A DNA stretch of 64,000 nucleotides. It comes from Branchiostoma floridae (lineage: Eukaryota; Chordata; Leptocardii; Amphioxiformes; Branchiostomatidae). Where the stretch lies: contig NC_049985.1 of NCBI RefSeq assembly GCF_000003815.2, positions 19,269,293 through 19,333,292 of the forward strand, in the 5' to 3' direction. Shown one piece after another: positions 12,595-24,259 of this stretch; position 1 is the first letter of the stretch; each line of letters begins with the position of its first letter. The notes below the pieces were generated by a model that did not search any database, was not told the DNA's origin, and saw nothing but the letters and a program-made list of their open reading frames with translations. The translations under genes and the position numbers were made by a program.

Positions 12595-12683
12595 GTCTTA
12601 AGAGCTGTTGCCATTCTCCAAAAGTTTTCCGAGGTGGGAGAAGATTGCTTCGTGAGAGGAACAGATGCAAGAAAGCTGTATGA
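12595..12683 (+). pseudogene. Tnp2-like gene, exon D, 5' half (interrupted by insertion)
   Basis: Frame VLRAVAILQKFSEVGEDCF...ARKLY follows a CACCAG acceptor in phase 0 with exon C. The exon breaks off at 12683, where a foldback element is inserted. The last nine bases, GCTGTATGA, recur at 16285-16293 as the target-site duplication. Reading across the empty site gives an uninterrupted exon that continues at 16294, so the insertion is what broke this gene. Without excision the frame runs into a stop soon after entering the element. Confidence 0.75.
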
Positions 12684-13844
12684 GGGAGGGTCTTTTTAGC
12701 GAATGCCCACAAACGCCCACTCTAGAGAAGTCCGCGCTGCACGAATCTAATTTTTTTTGCTTGGAATATGTCCACGTTGTGCTCCCATGTATTAATCCTG
12801 AGTTTCAAGTCAATCCATTGACCCGAAGTGACATAAATAAAAGTTTTCGATTCTCGATGGTCTTTTTAGCGAACGCCCACAAAATGTCTTTTTAGCGAAT
12901 GCCCACTATATCCACAAAAATATCGGCCGTCGCGCAACGACACCTAAACCTACCACCACAAACATGTTCAAGATGGTGTCCCATTGATGTGTACGGAGTT
13001 TCCGTGCTTTACAAGCATTTTAAGTCCCTGTTTTTGGTCAAAATGTACGCGCCGATACTACCATACATTAACAATAGCAATTCAAAATGGCGGGCACTAG
13101 TCATGTGACCTCCTTGCGGGACTGTTCTATAAGTATCGCGGGAGGGACTGTTGTAGCATAGCTAATCATACAAACATTTTAGAGTGAATTCTGAACAAGA
13201 TTTTCATTTCATAGTGCTATCATCTGACTGATATTTACATTGTGGTCCTTTTTTCTGTGCTATTATTACCCAGGTTTGAGGAACTTAGTGCAAATATGGA
13301 TATTGATTCACCTCAGTGCCCAATTAATGTACAAAAGGCTCAGACACATTAGTGTTATAAACCTGACTAGGGGCAGGTAACCAATACTAGAAAAACATAG
13401 CTATTTATTATTAACAATACTATTTACATTATAACAATAACTCTTCACCAAACTGGACTTTTCTTATCTTTATTTATCACAGAAACATTGTTACAATGAG
13501 GATTTGATTAGATGAGTATCTATTACAGTGTGCACAAACTTATTAAATACAAAAATGTATTTCATTTCACTCCCTAAATATTTTTAAAGTATTGGAAGAA
13601 GTTGACATATAAACAATATTAATTGCATTATTTGTGTGCAGTAAAATGTGACCACATGCTATCAATAGCCTAATAAAATGTTGGAACATGGCACAAGCGG
13701 GCTCCTCTTCTGAGTACAGAAAGGAAATGTTTTATAACATTTACTAGTAGTTATTACGTAGAATGTTTCAACTGTAAAATGTACCTTTATTAACATTTAC
13801 AAACAAATTGTTTTTTCTCTTCTTAATAAATGACAACAATACAG

Positions 13845-14600
13845 GTAAGTAAGGTGTGTTTCCTTTTATAACAGGCCAGGTAAGACGCCGTACAGGTAAG
13901 TAAGGTGTGTTTCCTTTTATAGCAGACCAGGTAAGATACCGTACAGGTGAGTAAGGTGTGTTTCCTTGACTACAGACTAGGTAAGACACCGTACAGGTAA
14001 GTAACGTGTATTTCCTTTCATTACAGACTAGGTAAGACACCGTACAGGTGAGTAACGTATATTTCCTTTGATTACAGACCAGGTAAGACACCATACAGGT
14101 GAGTAACGTGTATTTCCTTTCATTACAGACCAGGTCAGACACCGCACAGGTGAGTAAGTTGTGTTTCCTTTGCCTATATACCATATAGGCCATTATACAG
14201 GTGAGTAAGGCGTCTTTCCTTTGCCTACAGACCAGATAGGGTATTATGCAGGTGAGTAAAGCAACTTTCCTTTGCCTATAGACCAGATAGGGTATTACAC
14301 AGGTAAGTTAGGTGTCTTTCCTTCGCCTATATACCAGATGGGGCATTATACAGGTGAGTAAGGTGTCTTTCCTTTGCCTATAGACCAGATAGGCCATTAT
14401 ACAGGTAAGTAAGATGTCTTTCCTTTGCCTATAGACCAGATAGGGTATAATACAGGTGACTGAGATGAGTAAAGCAACTTTCCTTTGCCTATATACTACC
14501 ATATAGGCCATTATACAGGTGACTAAGGCGTCTTTCCTTTGCCTATAGACCAGATAGGTATTATACTGGTGAGCAAAGCAACTTTCTTACTAGGATAATG
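13845..14600 (+). repeat. 51-bp tandem array, left arm of foldback element
   Basis: About 14 units with a period of 51 bp (for example CAGGTGAGTA at 14351 and CAGGTAAGTA at 14402). Each unit holds a consensus-like 5' splice site, CAGGTRAGTA, and a pyrimidine-rich stretch ending in TAG or CAG just before ACCAG, like a 3' splice site. Because 51 is divisible by three, a 17-residue peptide repeat stays open on the minus strand. The array continues in inverted orientation in the other arm. Confidence 0.9.
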
Positions 14601-14639
14601 TCTTATCTGGTATGTAATCAAAGGAAATTCATGTGACTC

Positions 14640-15165
14640 ACCAGTACGGTGTCTTATCTGGTCAGGAGTCATGGAAACACAACTTACTCACCTGTACGGT
14701 GTCTTACCTGGTCTGTAATCAAAGGAAATACACGTTACTCACCTGTACGGTGTCTTACCTGGTTGCAGTTAAAGNNNNNNNNNNNNNNNNNNNNNNNNNN
14801 NNNNNNNNNNNNNNNNNNNNNNNNNNNNNNNNNNNNNNNNNNNNNNNNNNNNNNNNNNNNNNNNNNNNNNNNNNNNNNNNNNNNNNNNNNNNNNNNNNNN
14901 NNNNNNNNNNNNNNNNNNNNNNNNNNNNNNNNNNNNNNNNNNNNNNNNNNNNNNNNNNNNNNNNNNNNNNNNNNNNNNNNNNNNNNNNNNNNNNNNNNNN
15001 NNNNNNNNNNNNNNNNNNNNNNNNNNNNNNNNNNNNNNNNNNNACCTGTACGGTGTCTTACCTGGTCTGCTATAAAAGGAAACACACCTTACTTACCTGT
15101 ACGGCGTCTTACCTGGCCTGTTATAAAAGGAAATACACCTTACTTACCTGTATTGTTGTCATTTA
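14640..15165 (-). repeat. 51-bp tandem array, right arm (inverted, contains gap)
   Basis: Same 51-bp units as in the left arm but reverse-complemented (CTTACTCACCTGTACGGTGTC and variants). The assembly gap lies inside this array, so its true copy number is unknown. Confidence 0.85.
14775..15043. other. Assembly gap (269 N)
   Basis: Run of N within the tandem array near the centre of the foldback element, where hairpin and tandem structure would be expected to break an assembly. Confidence 1.
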
Positions 15166-16293
15166 TTAAGAAGAGAAAAAAAGAATTTGTTTGTAAATGT
15201 TAATTGAATACTAGTAACTACTAGTAAATGTTATAAAACATTTCCTTTCTGTACTCAGAAGAGGAGCCCGCTTGTGCCATGTTCCAACATTTTATTAGGC
15301 TATTGATAGCATGTGGTCACATTTTACTGCACACAAATAATGCAATTAATATTGTTTATATGTCAACTTCTTCCAATACTTTAAAAATATTTAGGGAGTG
15401 AAATGAAATACATTTTTGTATTTAATAAGTTTGTGCACACTGTAATAGATACTCATCTAATCAAATCCTCATTGTAACAATGTTTCTGTGATAAATAAAG
15501 ATAAGAAAAGTCCAGTTTGGTGAAGAGTTATTGTTATAATGTAAATAGTATTGTTAATAATAAATAGCTATGTTTTTCTAGTATTGGTTACCTGCCCCTA
15601 GTCAGGTTTATAACACTAATGTGTCTGAGCCTTTTGTACATTAATTGGGCACTGAGGTGAATCAATATCCATATTTGCACTAAGTTCCTCAAACCTGGGT
15701 AATAATAGCACAGAAAAAAGGACCACAATGTAAATATCAGTCAGATGATAGCACTATGAAATGAAAATCATTTTCAGAATTCACTCTAAAATGTTTGTAT
15801 GATTAGCTATGCTACAACAGTCCCTCCCGCGATACGTATAGAACAGTCCCGCAAGGAGGTCACATGACTAGTGCCCGCCATTTTGAATTGCTATTGTTAA
15901 TGTATGGTAGTATCGGCGCGTACATTTTGACCAAAAACAGGGACTTAAAATGCTTGTAAAGCACGGAAACTCCGTACACATCAATGGGACACCATCTTGA
16001 ACATGATTGTGGTGGTAGGTTTAGGTGTCGTTGCGCGACGGCCGATATTTTTCTGGATATAGTGGGCATTCGCTAAAAAGACATTTTGTGGGCGTTCGCT
16101 AAAAAGACCATCGAGAATCGAAAACTTTTATTTATGTCACTTCGGGTCAATGGATTGACTTGAAACTCAGGATTAATACATGGGAGCACAACGTGGACAT
16201 ATTCCAAGCAAAAAAAATTAGATTCGTGCAGCGCGGACTTCTCTAGAGTGGGCGTTTGTGGGCATTCGCTAAAAAGACCATGCGGCTGTATGA

Positions 16294-16378
16294 CAGCTTA
16301 TCCAAAGCTGCAGCCACGCCTGAAGAAAGGTATAGTACAATCATACCTGGTGCTCAGACAATTGTTAACTTACAGAAA
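16294..16378 (+). pseudogene. Tnp2-like gene, exon D, 3' half
   Basis: Continues exactly the frame left at 12683 (…KLY-D-SLSKAAATPEERYSTII…QTIVNLQK) once the element and one copy of the duplication are set aside. It ends at a GTAAGC donor. This end is in phase 0, while the next recognised exon needs a phase-2 entry, so an exon is missing in between or a small indel has occurred. Confidence 0.7.
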
Positions 16379-17426
16379 GTAAGCAATTCTATTGATATTA
16401 ATGCTTGCCCAAAAATACATTAACATTTTGCAAGCTGGTAAACCAACACGACTTAGGAAAGGTGCAGAATATAAATGTTACAGTAATTTTTGAACGGGAG
16501 CAGAAGATTGGTGGGCTTCATTGAGAGCTTGATCAGTTGCAGGAGTGGGGTGTTACTACACAAACAACAAATGTAAAGCTCACTGTATTAGAAATAGCAT
16601 AATATTAGAGAATTAGCAATTGACCTAGTTCATGGTATATATTGGACTATTATCTAGCATATTTGAATCTAATCTTCTACATTATTGTATGATAATAACC
16701 AACTGGTTACTGAGGCAATGATACCTTTAAAGGAGTCCTTAACTCCTGCAGGAAGTGCCATTGTCCAATTATGTATCAATTTTCCAACATAATCAGCTGC
16801 GAATTCTACTTGTGGTGGATTACACCTGTGTTTATGAAACAATATGACACTCACTAAACACATACATGCCCTACCCATGCATTTCCTAAACGTATACATT
16901 TCCTTCAACATGAATGTATTTTGGCAAAAATGAGTGGCAACAAACACACAGAGAAGGCGAGTTGTTTAAAAGATATCAAAGAACACATAAGATGAGTTTT
17001 TCTTATGGCCCCACAAATTGGTGTTTTAATCTAACTTTTGTTAGGCCATGTCAGACACTACCCTCCATTGCTGACTTTGAATGGGGCAGATTCCCTTCCT
17101 CAGTAAACTACCTTCCTGGCATAGGCATAAGAGAACCTAGCCAATGTTTGAAATCGCAAAAGCAGCACCCCCTTCCACATTAAAACCAGCCTGGTTTAAA
17201 TTCTGCAATGGAGTCTAGTCAGACATGTAAGGCTGAAATTGCTTATTTCAATTAGAGAGTACTTGGGGAGTTTAGTAGAATACTGAATGCTTCTTTATCA
17301 TATTGTCTGAAGCAGCATACAATTTTACTTTCTAAAACTATCCGTCAGAAAATAACAGTCTTTTCTGGAGATTAGATTCAAACCCTCCATCTATAGGTAA
17401 ACTGTCCTTTGTTCCGTACTATCCAG

Positions 17427-17588
17427 GTCGAATTTCACTGAACTTGGGCATGGAGTCTACTCTGTTGGTTCCCTGAAGGAAGAGAAAAGCAAGCCAGATG
17501 GAACCTACAACACCATGAAGAAACCACACATGGAGGCACTGATGGCACGTGTGGATTTCTTGCCAGAGAGGCTCATGCTATACCAAAG
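17427..17588 (+). CDS. Tnp2-like gene, exon E
   Basis: Frame SNFTELGHGVYSVGSLKEEK...MKKPHMEALMARVDFLPERL opens after a TATCCAG acceptor and closes in phase 2 at GTACAG. It joins exon F in phase. It belongs to the C-terminal part of the same protein, judged by continuity only; I see no named domain. Confidence 0.6.
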
Positions 17589-18631
17589 GTACAGATTGAA
17601 ACTTATGATGAATATTATGGCACTTGTGAATATTGATTACTGTGCTCTTTTCTGCAGCCATGTTAGATTTGACACTAGAACGTTGGTTATCATTCAGTCT
17701 TTCTTCTAACAATGTATCTCTGGATGACTAGTGAATAGCAGCAAGATGTTACATTTATTTATCAGCATGGCTACTAGGTGTCTTTTAGGAGCTGATAAAA
17801 AGGATTATAAGGAACCTATCTTTGGCAGTGAGAGACCCTATGTTCAACAACTAACTTTTTCTTGGTCATTGTATTAGCAGAAGTACACGCTTTGTTTGCA
17901 GCCACTATGCCAGGCTATTGTTAGGACCTCAATGTCAAATGCAAATGCATAACTGTCATCATATTATAACAAAGCATTGAAAAAATAGGCCTCTGATTGA
18001 CTTTTCTTAATGTAAGCTTCAAAATCAGAGTAACAGTGATGAGGAGAAAAAAACATGGAAAAAGTATGATTTGTAATATTATCATGTATTGGACAGGCAG
18101 TATAGATTGAAAACTGAAATGAATTGTATGGAAAAATTTTGGCACTGACACAGTGCCAGTGACTACTGACAAAACAGGCAATGATGTACTTAAGTCATAG
18201 GATGATAGAATGTGGTGACACAGAAAGTTGACTGCTCGCAGTGCTCAGAATGGACTGGTAAGGAATTTTATTAGGAACACCTCTTCATGTTCCTGCCAGG
18301 CATAAACCTGGCCTTTCCAAATAAAACTGTACATAGAATGGCCTTGGACTGAGCTTGATTAAGATAAAGTCTGTACGTACTCATTACAGATATACATGAT
18401 AAGTAATGTAAAGGTAAGTTTAAGCATTCACTTCTGGCTGGAAGCCTGCTTGGAGATCTCTATTTGCACTCTAAATACACTTATTAATTACAGTTATGTT
18501 CAATCACTCATTCTTTCAATATCTACGGTAACATCAATGTCTAAAAAGTGCATTGAGCTCAAATAAAAATTTTGCCACTGATTGATTCAATTAACATCTA
18601 AACTGTCATTAATTTCTATTATATTTTTCAG

Positions 18632-19043
18632 GATGATGAAGAATGGAGAGATGGTGCACTCCCGCCTGTATACAAGACCTTACCGCCACAACTCCTATAC
18701 AATAACTTATACACTACCAGATGAAGACACAGGTTTCGGGGAAGTACTATACTTCGTACAGGCACTCACCCGTACATGCGGTTGCCTGACGCAAACCTGT
18801 CAGTGTGGCCAAGTAACTGCTCGTCACTTTGCTTTAGTGCAGTGTCTGGAACCTGCTGTGCCTTCCCCTGATGATTCAGAAAACGCATCGTCTTTATTCT
18901 CTGTTCCCCATATCCATAAATGTAAGAAGACTGAAGAATTCAAGGCTGTAAAGCTGAATGAAGTGGTGGGAAAGGTTGTCAGCTTGTTCCTTAATGGCAA
19001 TTCATATCTAGCTACCTTTCCAAACCGCATGGAGAAAGACTGA
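18632..19043 (+). CDS. Tnp2-like gene, terminal exon F
   Basis: Follows a TATTTTTCAG acceptor and joins exon E as QR-MMKNGEMVHSRLYTRP. It runs to a TGA at 19041-19043. The segment RHNSYTITYTL and the Cys-rich patch RTCGCLTQTCQCGQ are visible. A Harbinger-like MITE begins 27 bp after the stop. The gene as a whole lacks a recognised 5' part and is split by an insertion, so it is read as a decayed transposase or transposase-derived gene. Confidence 0.6.
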
Positions 19044-19069
19044 ATATTTGCATAATGGTTACCATTTAA

Positions 19070-19419
19070 GGCCCAATCTAGACACAGTTTTTACAGAGAT
19101 CTGCGGAGATGTCGGGAGGGATCTAGAACGTAGGGGGCGGAACACCTATGGCACTTGCAGTCATAAACATATCGCGCAATTTTCAAAATGGCGTTATATG
19201 CTAATGAGCACTCTTGAAGCATCTACACTCGCGCGAAGTTGTCGAGGACCCCTGCTAAGCTATCGATAAGCTATCGGGCGAATGCTCCGGACCTTTCGGG
19301 AGAAATTTTACCGATGTCTTGACAGCGATATTGCAGTTCCATCTAGAGGCTGAAAAAAAGCTGTCGGCTTGACGTAGTCGGCTCGCAGATATCGGGAAAA
19401 ACTGTGTCTAGATCGTGCC
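19070..19419. mobile_element. Harbinger-like MITE with TAA duplication
   Basis: Terminal inverted repeats of about 23 bp (GGCCCAATCTAGACACAG at the left, its near-complement ending GATCGTGCC at the right) are flanked by TAA at 19067-19069 and 19420-19422. A 3-bp TWA duplication and G-rich ends are typical of PIF/Harbinger non-autonomous elements. Length 350 bp, no coding. Confidence 0.75.
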
Positions 19420-19422
19420 TAA

Positions 19423-21713
19423 GTGATAACAAAGTTCCTTGTACATAACCATTGCCTCAGGGTATTCCGATCTGGTTCTGATTCGCATTGCAGTTAGGTG
19501 TCACTGCCACAGTGTGAAGAACATGGTCAAAAACTTGACTGATCAGTTTATTACATTTCTCATTCTGGTTCATTTCTGGTCCCATTACCTACTACCTATA
19601 CAAACATGTAGTCCCTTATCCTACGGGGGATTATTCTTGATTTGAGTCTTTGAGATCAGAGCCACCAACAGACAAGTACCTACAGGCTCATGAAGTTATT
19701 GACATAAAGGCAAGGTGGGGTCCTGAAGGGGTACATATTGACATTATACATGCAGGTTAAAGCCATGGTCTGTACTCCAGAGGAGAGTGTTCCAGTTCTT
19801 CTAATTCTTCTATTAATATTTTTGTGAATCCCAAGACATAATTGTATAGGCCACTTGATTTTGAATTTGGACAAGGCAGCAGTTGTATTATACAGCTTTT
19901 AACCTCTTGGTACCCTCTAGAATGTGAGTGGGAGGGAAGGTTAGCCATTAGGGCATTTCCACTGAAACTGGTTATGTTGGCAAGTCTTACTCAGGCAGGC
20001 TTCTGTAGACTCATTTGACTCAGATTTTTTTTTCTTCAGTTTTTTCCATTCTAGTGTTTTTTGGCCATTAATTTGTTAGTTTTCGTATCTTCTAGCTGTA
20101 CTGCAGTATGTACTCTCCTCTAAACTAACAGCATTTTAGTACAGCTTTGGGCCCCGAAATGGAGGGAGAGTAGTCTCCTTGTGCCAAAAATGGGCCTTGA
20201 TCTTCCTCAACCATCCTATTGTAACCTATGCTTATAGGACTTAGAAAATGTTTTCATAAAAATGGGGCACTAAAAATGGGCGATCTTGATTCACACTTGA
20301 AAACAATGTTTGTAGCGTGTGTGTGAATAGCAACTTACTTCTTCTGTTTCTTTGACCCCAAATTGACCTAGAACTTCTGCAATTATCCCATAGGCATAAC
20401 CAATACATAAGGCATGCACCACACTCCATGACTCTGCATGAAAGGCCAATACCGAATTACTGGATTATAAATGGTTCATTTGTTCGTTTATCAGTGTGAT
20501 TAATGTTACAAATTTAGTCGATTCTGTGTTCATAAAGATGTGGTCTTTTAGAAAATAAGAATCTAGAATAAAGTGTGCATTTTAAGATCTTCTCTACAGA
20601 GATGAATATGACACTGTACATTTTTGTCCTGAGGAACAAATGAATAACTCTTGGTGGTCATGAAGATTATGCATCTAGAGACACAACATGACAATGCACA
20701 TGTATGTAAGTGTTCTATAGGAATGAAGAAAGACTGTGTTTTGCACTTTTTTACGTTGAGGTGCAAGTTATGGCAGGACTGTAGTCTACATTGTAATAGC
20801 CGACAGTGTATGATGTAAAATGCCTTTTTGTTTATACCTTTTACTTGTTGAATATATATCATAATTATGTAACCATCTATTGACATTCTAATACCCAAAC
20901 TAATATCTGTCAATGTTTGATAGCCAAATAAGGAAGAAACATTGTACATTTAGCTAGGAGCCACATGTGAATGAACATTTGTGTATTGGGGTGCTGGACA
21001 GGGGTGGTCAACTGGGGTTTATCAACACTCATGTGAAATAGTGCTTATTGAGATATTTGAAGGTATAATTAGTGGAATACAGTTGTGTTTCAAACATTTA
21101 ACTTACTGTTCCTTGTTGTTTTACAAGCTTTATTTAAAACATCACATATTATCTTCTGGATATGTTGCTCTGTATAACATGTGTTTATCTGTTGTGAAAT
21201 AGAAGAATTCCTACCACAATATGTCATGTGTAAGTTTTTACCATCCTTATTGTATCTTGTCTAACACAGTTGCATTAGTCTTTACCAGACTCCCTCTTGG
21301 CCGAATAGTAACAGGGGACTTTGGCCAAGTTAGGAATAATAGCCTGACTGGCCGCCGGAGTCTGTCCGTTGTTGCCGACTTCAAAGATCATAAAACTAAT
21401 ATGCTCACTTTCTGTACAAAGGCAGAAGCTTTGGAGTTGATATCATTTAAGCCATATATGAATGAAAGTATGGTTGGGTGTCAACAGACTGCTGGCTACT
21501 TGGCACCTATTAGAAACTCATTCTTGACTTAAATGTCAGTGCCCCTTTGACTCCCATTGGCAGGCAAAACTCCTTGGCCAGCATTGATACTATCTTTTGG
21601 CACTGTAGGATCTGCTAATAGGGAAATTGGAGACTGGGAAATGGGAGACGTGCTAGCTGGATAGACTGCAAAAGACTTATCTTACAAAACAGATCCTATC
21701 GTGCCATAAGATA
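19423..21713. other. Non-coding stretch, nothing firm
   Basis: I searched the minus strand here for the missing C-terminal exons of the neighbouring GALNT10-like gene and saw none. A 128-codon minus-strand frame at 20563-20949 has no motif. Around 21540-21650 there is a fragment resembling the right end of the MITE at 49716-49895 (CTTGGCCAGC, TTGATACTAT, GGCACTGTAGG, GGAGACT). Confidence 0.4.
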
Positions 21714-21892
21714 CTGTAAATGCAGAAACTTTCGCGGCGGTTTAATGTTCAAAGTTTTCGCGCTGGCCACTTCACCACCAACTTAAAACCGCCGCGAACA
21801 TTTGTCCATGGCGACAGTGCATGGTGCCTCCGCGAACTTAAAACCACTGCAACCGCAACATTAACTCCTAGGGAATTTCAATGCATTTACAG
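21714..21892. mobile_element. MITE, CTGTAAATGC family, copy 2
   Basis: Ends CTGTAAATGCAG and GCATTTACAG, flanked by TA on both sides, with CGCGAAC and TTCGCGG motifs inside. Same family as 952-1159 and 31600-31795. Confidence 0.75.
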
Positions 21893-21904
21893 TAGTAAAA
21901 AAGC

Positions 21905-22015
21905 TAGCCAAGGAGTATAGTCGGTGCCCATCTGACTCCCTTTGGCCGGCTATACTCCTTGGCCAGCTTTGATACTATCTTAGGCACCATAGGATCTACT
22001 TGGAGATTAGCAAAA
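21905..22015. mobile_element. Fragment of the GTCTCCAAGC-ended MITE
   Basis: CTTGGCCAGCTTTGATACTATC, then GGCACCATAGGATC and ACTTGGAGA, match the right half of the complete element at 49716-49895. The left half is not recognisable, so this is a remnant. Confidence 0.5.
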
Positions 22016-22899
22016 GACTGGCTGAAAACCCATAGCAACTTATTTGCCCCTATCTAGACAAATTCTTCTCTTTTTTGACTGGAGATTACAGTTGCATACA
22101 CAGCTCCTTTACATACTCCTTATTTTTCTAACCCCCAAATTAGTTTATTTTCCACCTGCCTGAGGTGCAGAGGACGTGTGGTATTGTGAATATTGCCATA
22201 GGCACGCCTAGCCTGACACCTATGTACAATCTCCAATAGCCTACATATTGGTTCACGTAGTACGATTCTGTCACATGCACCAGATGGCAGACCCTAGTGT
22301 TGAGGCCAGTCTGAAACTGTGATGGTTTTCCCCTGCATATCTGCTTACTTGTCCTTACATGACCCTGAGCAGTTTCATCTGTCTTAACATACACGTCAAG
22401 TGTTTCAAGACAGCCCACAAGTTTTCAAAGAATGAAAATATTTGTTGTTTTCACAAACTCATTACGGTACTTAACGTCTTATATTATCTCCAGTTGCAAT
22501 TCTAGGAAGGTTAAGCCCTCATGATGAAGAAAGGGATTAGCATCCACAAGTAAATGTTGCAATTGGGCAGGAAATAATTCATTTGTCAAAGAAAATACAT
22601 GTAACATGAGCAGGGACTTCTTCCTTTTCTCAGACTTCTACCAGAGGGGTGTTGTGTCAAGAAGACCTAAGGTTACCAAAGATCAAGTTATTTCCTTTCA
22701 ATCCCTCAAATATCCCCTTCCCTCATCATTCTGAGGCAGACTGAAAGGCCAGCAATGACCAGTAGCTGGTGTCATGGGGTTTCATATCAACTTTGTTTGT
22801 TTGTGGATTACAGGCTTGACAGACTGTTTGTACTAACAAGCAATTCCCTCACCACAGGTGCTTGGTCAGAGCAAATTAATCTTTTACTGTAGCAGTGGA

Positions 22900-23260
22900 T
22901 TCTCTGCTGTTATGCACAGAGGCTAACAGTAACAACAGTATGGGACTCAGTTTCAGTTAGGCCACAGCAAGTAAATTTTATGGATGACATCCGCGCGCGC
23001 ATTAATTTTCGCCTGATTTCAGAAGAAAAAAAACAAGAATTTTTTTCTTCTGTAGGAATCGTCAACATGATAATAAAGTACCAAAATGAGCAAATGTGTT
23101 GTAGCCTAATAATTGTACTTGTAGAATTGACACTTGCGAGGTACCCAGGGCTGTAGTTGTAGAAATGAAACTTATTGGATAGTTGTAAAAGTGACACCAA
23201 TATGGAAGCCATGAGTGTGGTTACCAACTTTGATGGTGATGCCATTCTACCACACTAGTG
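22900..23260 (-). repeat. Dispersed repeat, inverted partner of 50125-50420
   Basis: Reverse-complemented matches to 50125-50420 include the ATGGCTTCCATA, CTACAACAC, AGTACAATTATTAG and AGAAGAAAAA stretches in corresponding order. This is a diverged interspersed repeat. Its ends are not visible to me. Confidence 0.5.
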
Positions 23261-24259
23261 TCACTTTTACCATACCAGTACATGTCTTAAATGCAGAGCC
23301 TTATGTTACAGATAAACAGTTCATTAGTTGGTGTTGACAGTTTTCTGGGAATAAAAGTGTCACTTAATTAATGTCACTTGTCAATTAATGTATCTATCAC
23401 TAGGACTTCCCCGCTAGTCTAATTATACTTGTAGTTAAAATCCCTAACATGCATGATTGTTTACACAATTCAAAAGAGTATAACATTAAACCTGTTTTTT
23501 TTCATCTTGTAACCTAAATTATATATCAACGAATTGAACAGAAGTAAGAAACCACACAGTCTCTGATAAGCTAGCATTTGTGGGTTTTCTTCCATCAGGG
23601 AAAAACAGACACAGTAAGACTGGCTAATGTATCAACCTTAATGTAAACAAATGCCAGCTGCAGGCTAGCACCCCATTTCAAACCTGCAGACTCCCTGGGG
23701 TTTCTAAGAGAACCATGGTTGTAAGTTATTCCTATGACCAAATTAGTCAAGCGTTACTACAAGGAAAACATACATGTAAACAAGTGCATAATGAAACTGC
23801 ATAGTTACTTATTCCTGTCTCCCAATCCGATTGTCAGATACCCTGTTCCTATGTACCACTGTGTTTCCAGTTTCCCTACAGTGCTAAGGTGGCTGGGGAT
23901 ACCAGTTGTTAATGTACGGGTCAACCGTAACTAATATCTGTGGCAGAGAGCATTAATGCTCTTGTAATGCTCACTAATTGGCTCAAGACACTGTCTGGCT
24001 GACAGTTGAGGGAGGGGTACATGGACAGCTATAATAGGCGCGAAATCACCATGGCAAAGTGTCCTATGCTGGCCTTAATGTTGGTATAATGTTTCTGGCA
24101 TTAAAGCCACACCACAGACCAGTTTGGCAAGGGAATAATTCCAGAAATAAAGTAAAAATATATTGTCACTGTTCACCATAAAATAGTAACTAGTTAAAAA
24201 ATGCATCATAAGCATTTAACATTCAATTATATGGAACAAGAACCCTCTAATTCAGCTAA

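Larger units (their letters stand above)
12684..16284. mobile_element. Foldback (long-TIR) DNA element with 9-bp target duplication
   Basis: Two near-identical inverted arms (about 12684-14590 and 14640-16284) make up almost the whole element. It sits between direct copies of GCTGTATGA (12675-12683 and 16285-16293). Each arm starts with a terminal GGTCTTTTTAGCGAATGCCC repeat that recurs inside the arm. Next come a unique segment (each arm encodes the same 69-codon frame) and a 51-bp tandem array. The 9-bp duplication and long inverted repeats recall Mutator-like elements, but no transposase is visible; a different foldback class is possible. The centre contains an assembly gap. Confidence 0.85.

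Noticed and set aside
12899-13108. 69-codon frame, repeated on the other strand at 15860-16069
   Set aside because: Identical because the foldback arms mirror each other. No motif or start context supports a gene.
13768-14193. 141-codon minus-strand frame and the similar frames at 14308-14511 and 14633-15203
   Set aside because: Translations of the 51-bp tandem repeat (17 codons per unit) and of the N gap. Open only because the period is a multiple of three; no domain.
13845-15165. CRISPR-like array
   Set aside because: Units are contiguous with no unique spacers, and the genome is eukaryotic.
20563-20949. 128-codon minus-strand frame considered as a missing GALNT lectin exon
   Set aside because: No QxW or C-L-D lectin motif and no splice phase match.
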